This document shows positions 3,947 through 5,067 of a stretch of 5,067 bases of DNA, one piece after another (position 1 is the first letter of the stretch; each line of letters begins with the position of its first letter). The notes below the pieces were generated by a model. That model searched no databases. It saw only the letters and a program-made list of their open reading frames with translations, and was not told where the DNA came from. This DNA is from Propionibacteriaceae bacterium (lineage in GTDB: Bacteria > Actinomycetota > Actinomycetes > Propionibacteriales > Propionibacteriaceae): contig WRGV01000115.1 of the NCBI GenBank assembly GCA_009787035.1, forward strand, positions 1 through 5,067, given 5' to 3'. A program made the position numbers and the translations under genes.

Positions 3947-5067
3947 ATGAGCACGTCCGATATCCCACATCCCACGGCCCAGCACGTGGACAAAGCCGAT
4001 TCCGGCTACAGCAAAGGGTTGCGCAACCGTCACCTGCAGATGATCGCCATCGGCGGTTCCATCGGCACCGGCCTGTTCCTGGGCGCCGGTGGCCGGTTGG
4101 CCGCAGGCGGCCCCTCGCTGGCCATCGTCTACGCCCTGTGCGGCATCTTCGCCTTCATCATGGTGCGCGCACTGGGCGAGATGTCCGTCTACCGTCCCTC
4201 CTCCGGCGCCTTCGTGTCGTACGCCCGCGAGTTCCAGGGCGAGAAGGGCGCCTACATCACCGGCTGGCTCTTCTTCCTGGACTGGGCCACCACGGTCATG
4301 GCCGACATCACGGCCGTCGCGCTGTACATGCACTACTGGGCCCCGATGGGCAAGGTGCCGCAGTGGGTGTTCGCGCTCATCGCGCTCGTCTTGGTCTTCG
4401 CGCTCAATATCATGGCGGTCAAGTTCTTCGGCGAGTTCGAGTTCTGGTTCGCCATGATCAAGGTCGCGGCGATCCTGATCTTCATGGTGGTTGCCATCGT
4501 GGTCGTCGTCACGCAACACCCGGTGGGCGACACCACGCCCTCCCCTGTCCTCATGGTCAACCACGGCGGCATCTTCCCGAACGGCCTCGCCCCGATGGTG
4601 GTGCTGGCCCTGGGCGTCGTCTTCGCCTTCGGCGGCACCGAGATGGTCGGCGTCGCGGCCGGTGAGGCCAAGGAAGCCGCCAAGGTGCTGCCCCGCGCGA
4701 TCAACTCGATGATCATCCGGATCTTCGTCTTCTACGTCGGCTCGGTGATCCTGTTCACCTGGGTGCTCCCGTGGACGGCGTACAGCGGCAACGAGTCGCC
4801 GTTCGTCAGCTTCTTCTCCCGCCTGGGCGTGCCTCACGCGGGCGACATCATGAACATCGTCGTGCTCACCGCCGCGCTGTCCTCGCTCAACGCGGGCCTG
4901 TACGCGACCGGGCGCACGCTGCGCTCGATGGCCATGGCGGGCGAGGCACCGCACTTCGCGGCGTTCCTGAACAAGAACAAGGTGCCCTCGCACGGCATCA
5001 TGATCACCGCCGGCCTCGGCCTGATCGGCGTCATGATCAACTACGTTTACCCGACCAACGCCTTCAA
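3947..5067 (+). CDS. ansP: Amino acid permease, AnsP (L-asparagine) type, cut by window edge
   Basis: A cytoplasmic-membrane amino acid/proton symporter of the APC superfamily, AAT family. The window holds 373 codons of a protein near 500 residues in E. coli, covering about eight or nine of twelve membrane helices. Landmarks are QMIAIGGSIGTGLFLGAG (31-48, unwound TM1 substrate site), PSSGAFVSYAREF (84-96), DITAVALYMHYW (120-131) then VPQWVFAL (137-144), FAFGGTEMVGVAAGEA (226-241, TM6 substrate region) and LTAALSSLNAGLYATGR (307-323, TM8). These match E. coli AnsP from memory better than GabP, CycA or AroP, but asparagine as substrate is inferred from resemblance only. The ATG at 3947 follows AAAGG by 8 bases. 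The hydrophilic ~25-residue N-terminus is normal. It is divergent from the MmcQ-like gene; no asparaginase gene is visible here. Confidence 0.92.
   Translation, partial: MSTSDIPHPTAQHVDKADSGYSKGLRNRHLQMIAIGGSIGTGLFLGAGGRLAAGGPSLAIVYALCGIFAFIMVRALGEMSVYRPSSGAFVSYAREFQGEKGAYITGWLFFLDWATTVMADITAVALYMHYWAPMGKVPQWVFALIALVLVFALNIMAVKFFGEFEFWFAMIKVAAILIFMVVAIVVVVTQHPVGDTTPSPVLMVNHGGIFPNGLAPMVVLALGVVFAFGGTEMVGVAAGEAKEAAKVLPRAINSMIIRIFVFYVGSVILFTWVLPWTAYSGNESPFVSFFSRLGVPHAGDIMNIVVLTAALSSLNAGLYATGRTLRSMAMAGEAPHFAAFLNKNKVPSHGIMITAGLGLIGVMINYVYPTNAF

Noticed and set aside
3667..4665. 332-codon plus-strand open frame
   Set aside because: It overlaps ansP in another frame and becomes His/Arg/Gly-rich; the true frame carries the permease motifs.
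3272..4993. 573-codon open frame on the minus strand antisense to the permease
   Set aside because: It lies antisense to ansP, runs in another frame through the MmcQ-like gene and into the tRNA, and is His/Asp/Arg/Gly-rich without family resemblance. It is a typical shadow of a GC-rich membrane-protein gene.
1..5067. CRISPR arrays, insertion sequences, toxin-antitoxin or other defence modules
   Set aside because: No regularly spaced direct repeats, no transposase-like frame and no small toxin/antitoxin pair are visible.

Overview
The window comes from a high-GC genome, roughly two-thirds G+C by eye, with the strong third-position G/C bias of Actinomycetota. A Propionibacteriaceae-like host is possible but is only a guess. 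The region is chromosomal and mostly ordinary: five complete protein genes, two genes cut by the window edges and one tRNA. I see no phage, transposon, CRISPR or toxin-antitoxin content, and no convincing undescribed multi-gene system. The noteworthy signals are regulatory.

Layout. Positions 1-715 (minus) carry the first half of tagaturonate reductase (uxaB), running off the left edge. Upstream of it on the same strand are an unrecognised 157-aa protein (771-1244) and a 208-aa NAD(P)-binding SDR-like protein (1291-1917). Next, also on minus, is a two-gene operon: a short Fur-family regulator (2374-2790) overlapping by 4 bases a DUF2892/YgaP-like small membrane protein (2144-2377). The operon ends at a 27-bp imperfect hairpin (2072-2136). 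Positions 2791-3220 hold no gene I can support, only the fur promoter/operator and some inverted repeats. tRNA-Ala(GGC) lies at 3221-3293 (minus), 13 bases after the stop of a MmcQ/YjbR-family gene (3307-3741, minus). A divergent 205-bp intergenic region separates that gene from an AnsP-type amino acid permease (3947 onward, plus), which runs off the right edge.

How it works together. UxaB acts in hexuronate (galacturonate) catabolism and the permease imports amino acids. The Fur-like repressor probably controls itself and the small membrane protein through a perfect 7-1-7 palindrome that contains the -35 box TTGACA. Three genes (157-aa protein, Fur-like, MmcQ-like) have a TANNNT -10 motif exactly 6 bases before the start codon and no usable Shine-Dalgarno sequence, as expected for leaderless actinobacterial mRNAs. 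The other four genes have an SD-like sequence at normal spacing. The tRNA has almost no room for its own promoter and may be co-transcribed with the MmcQ-like gene.
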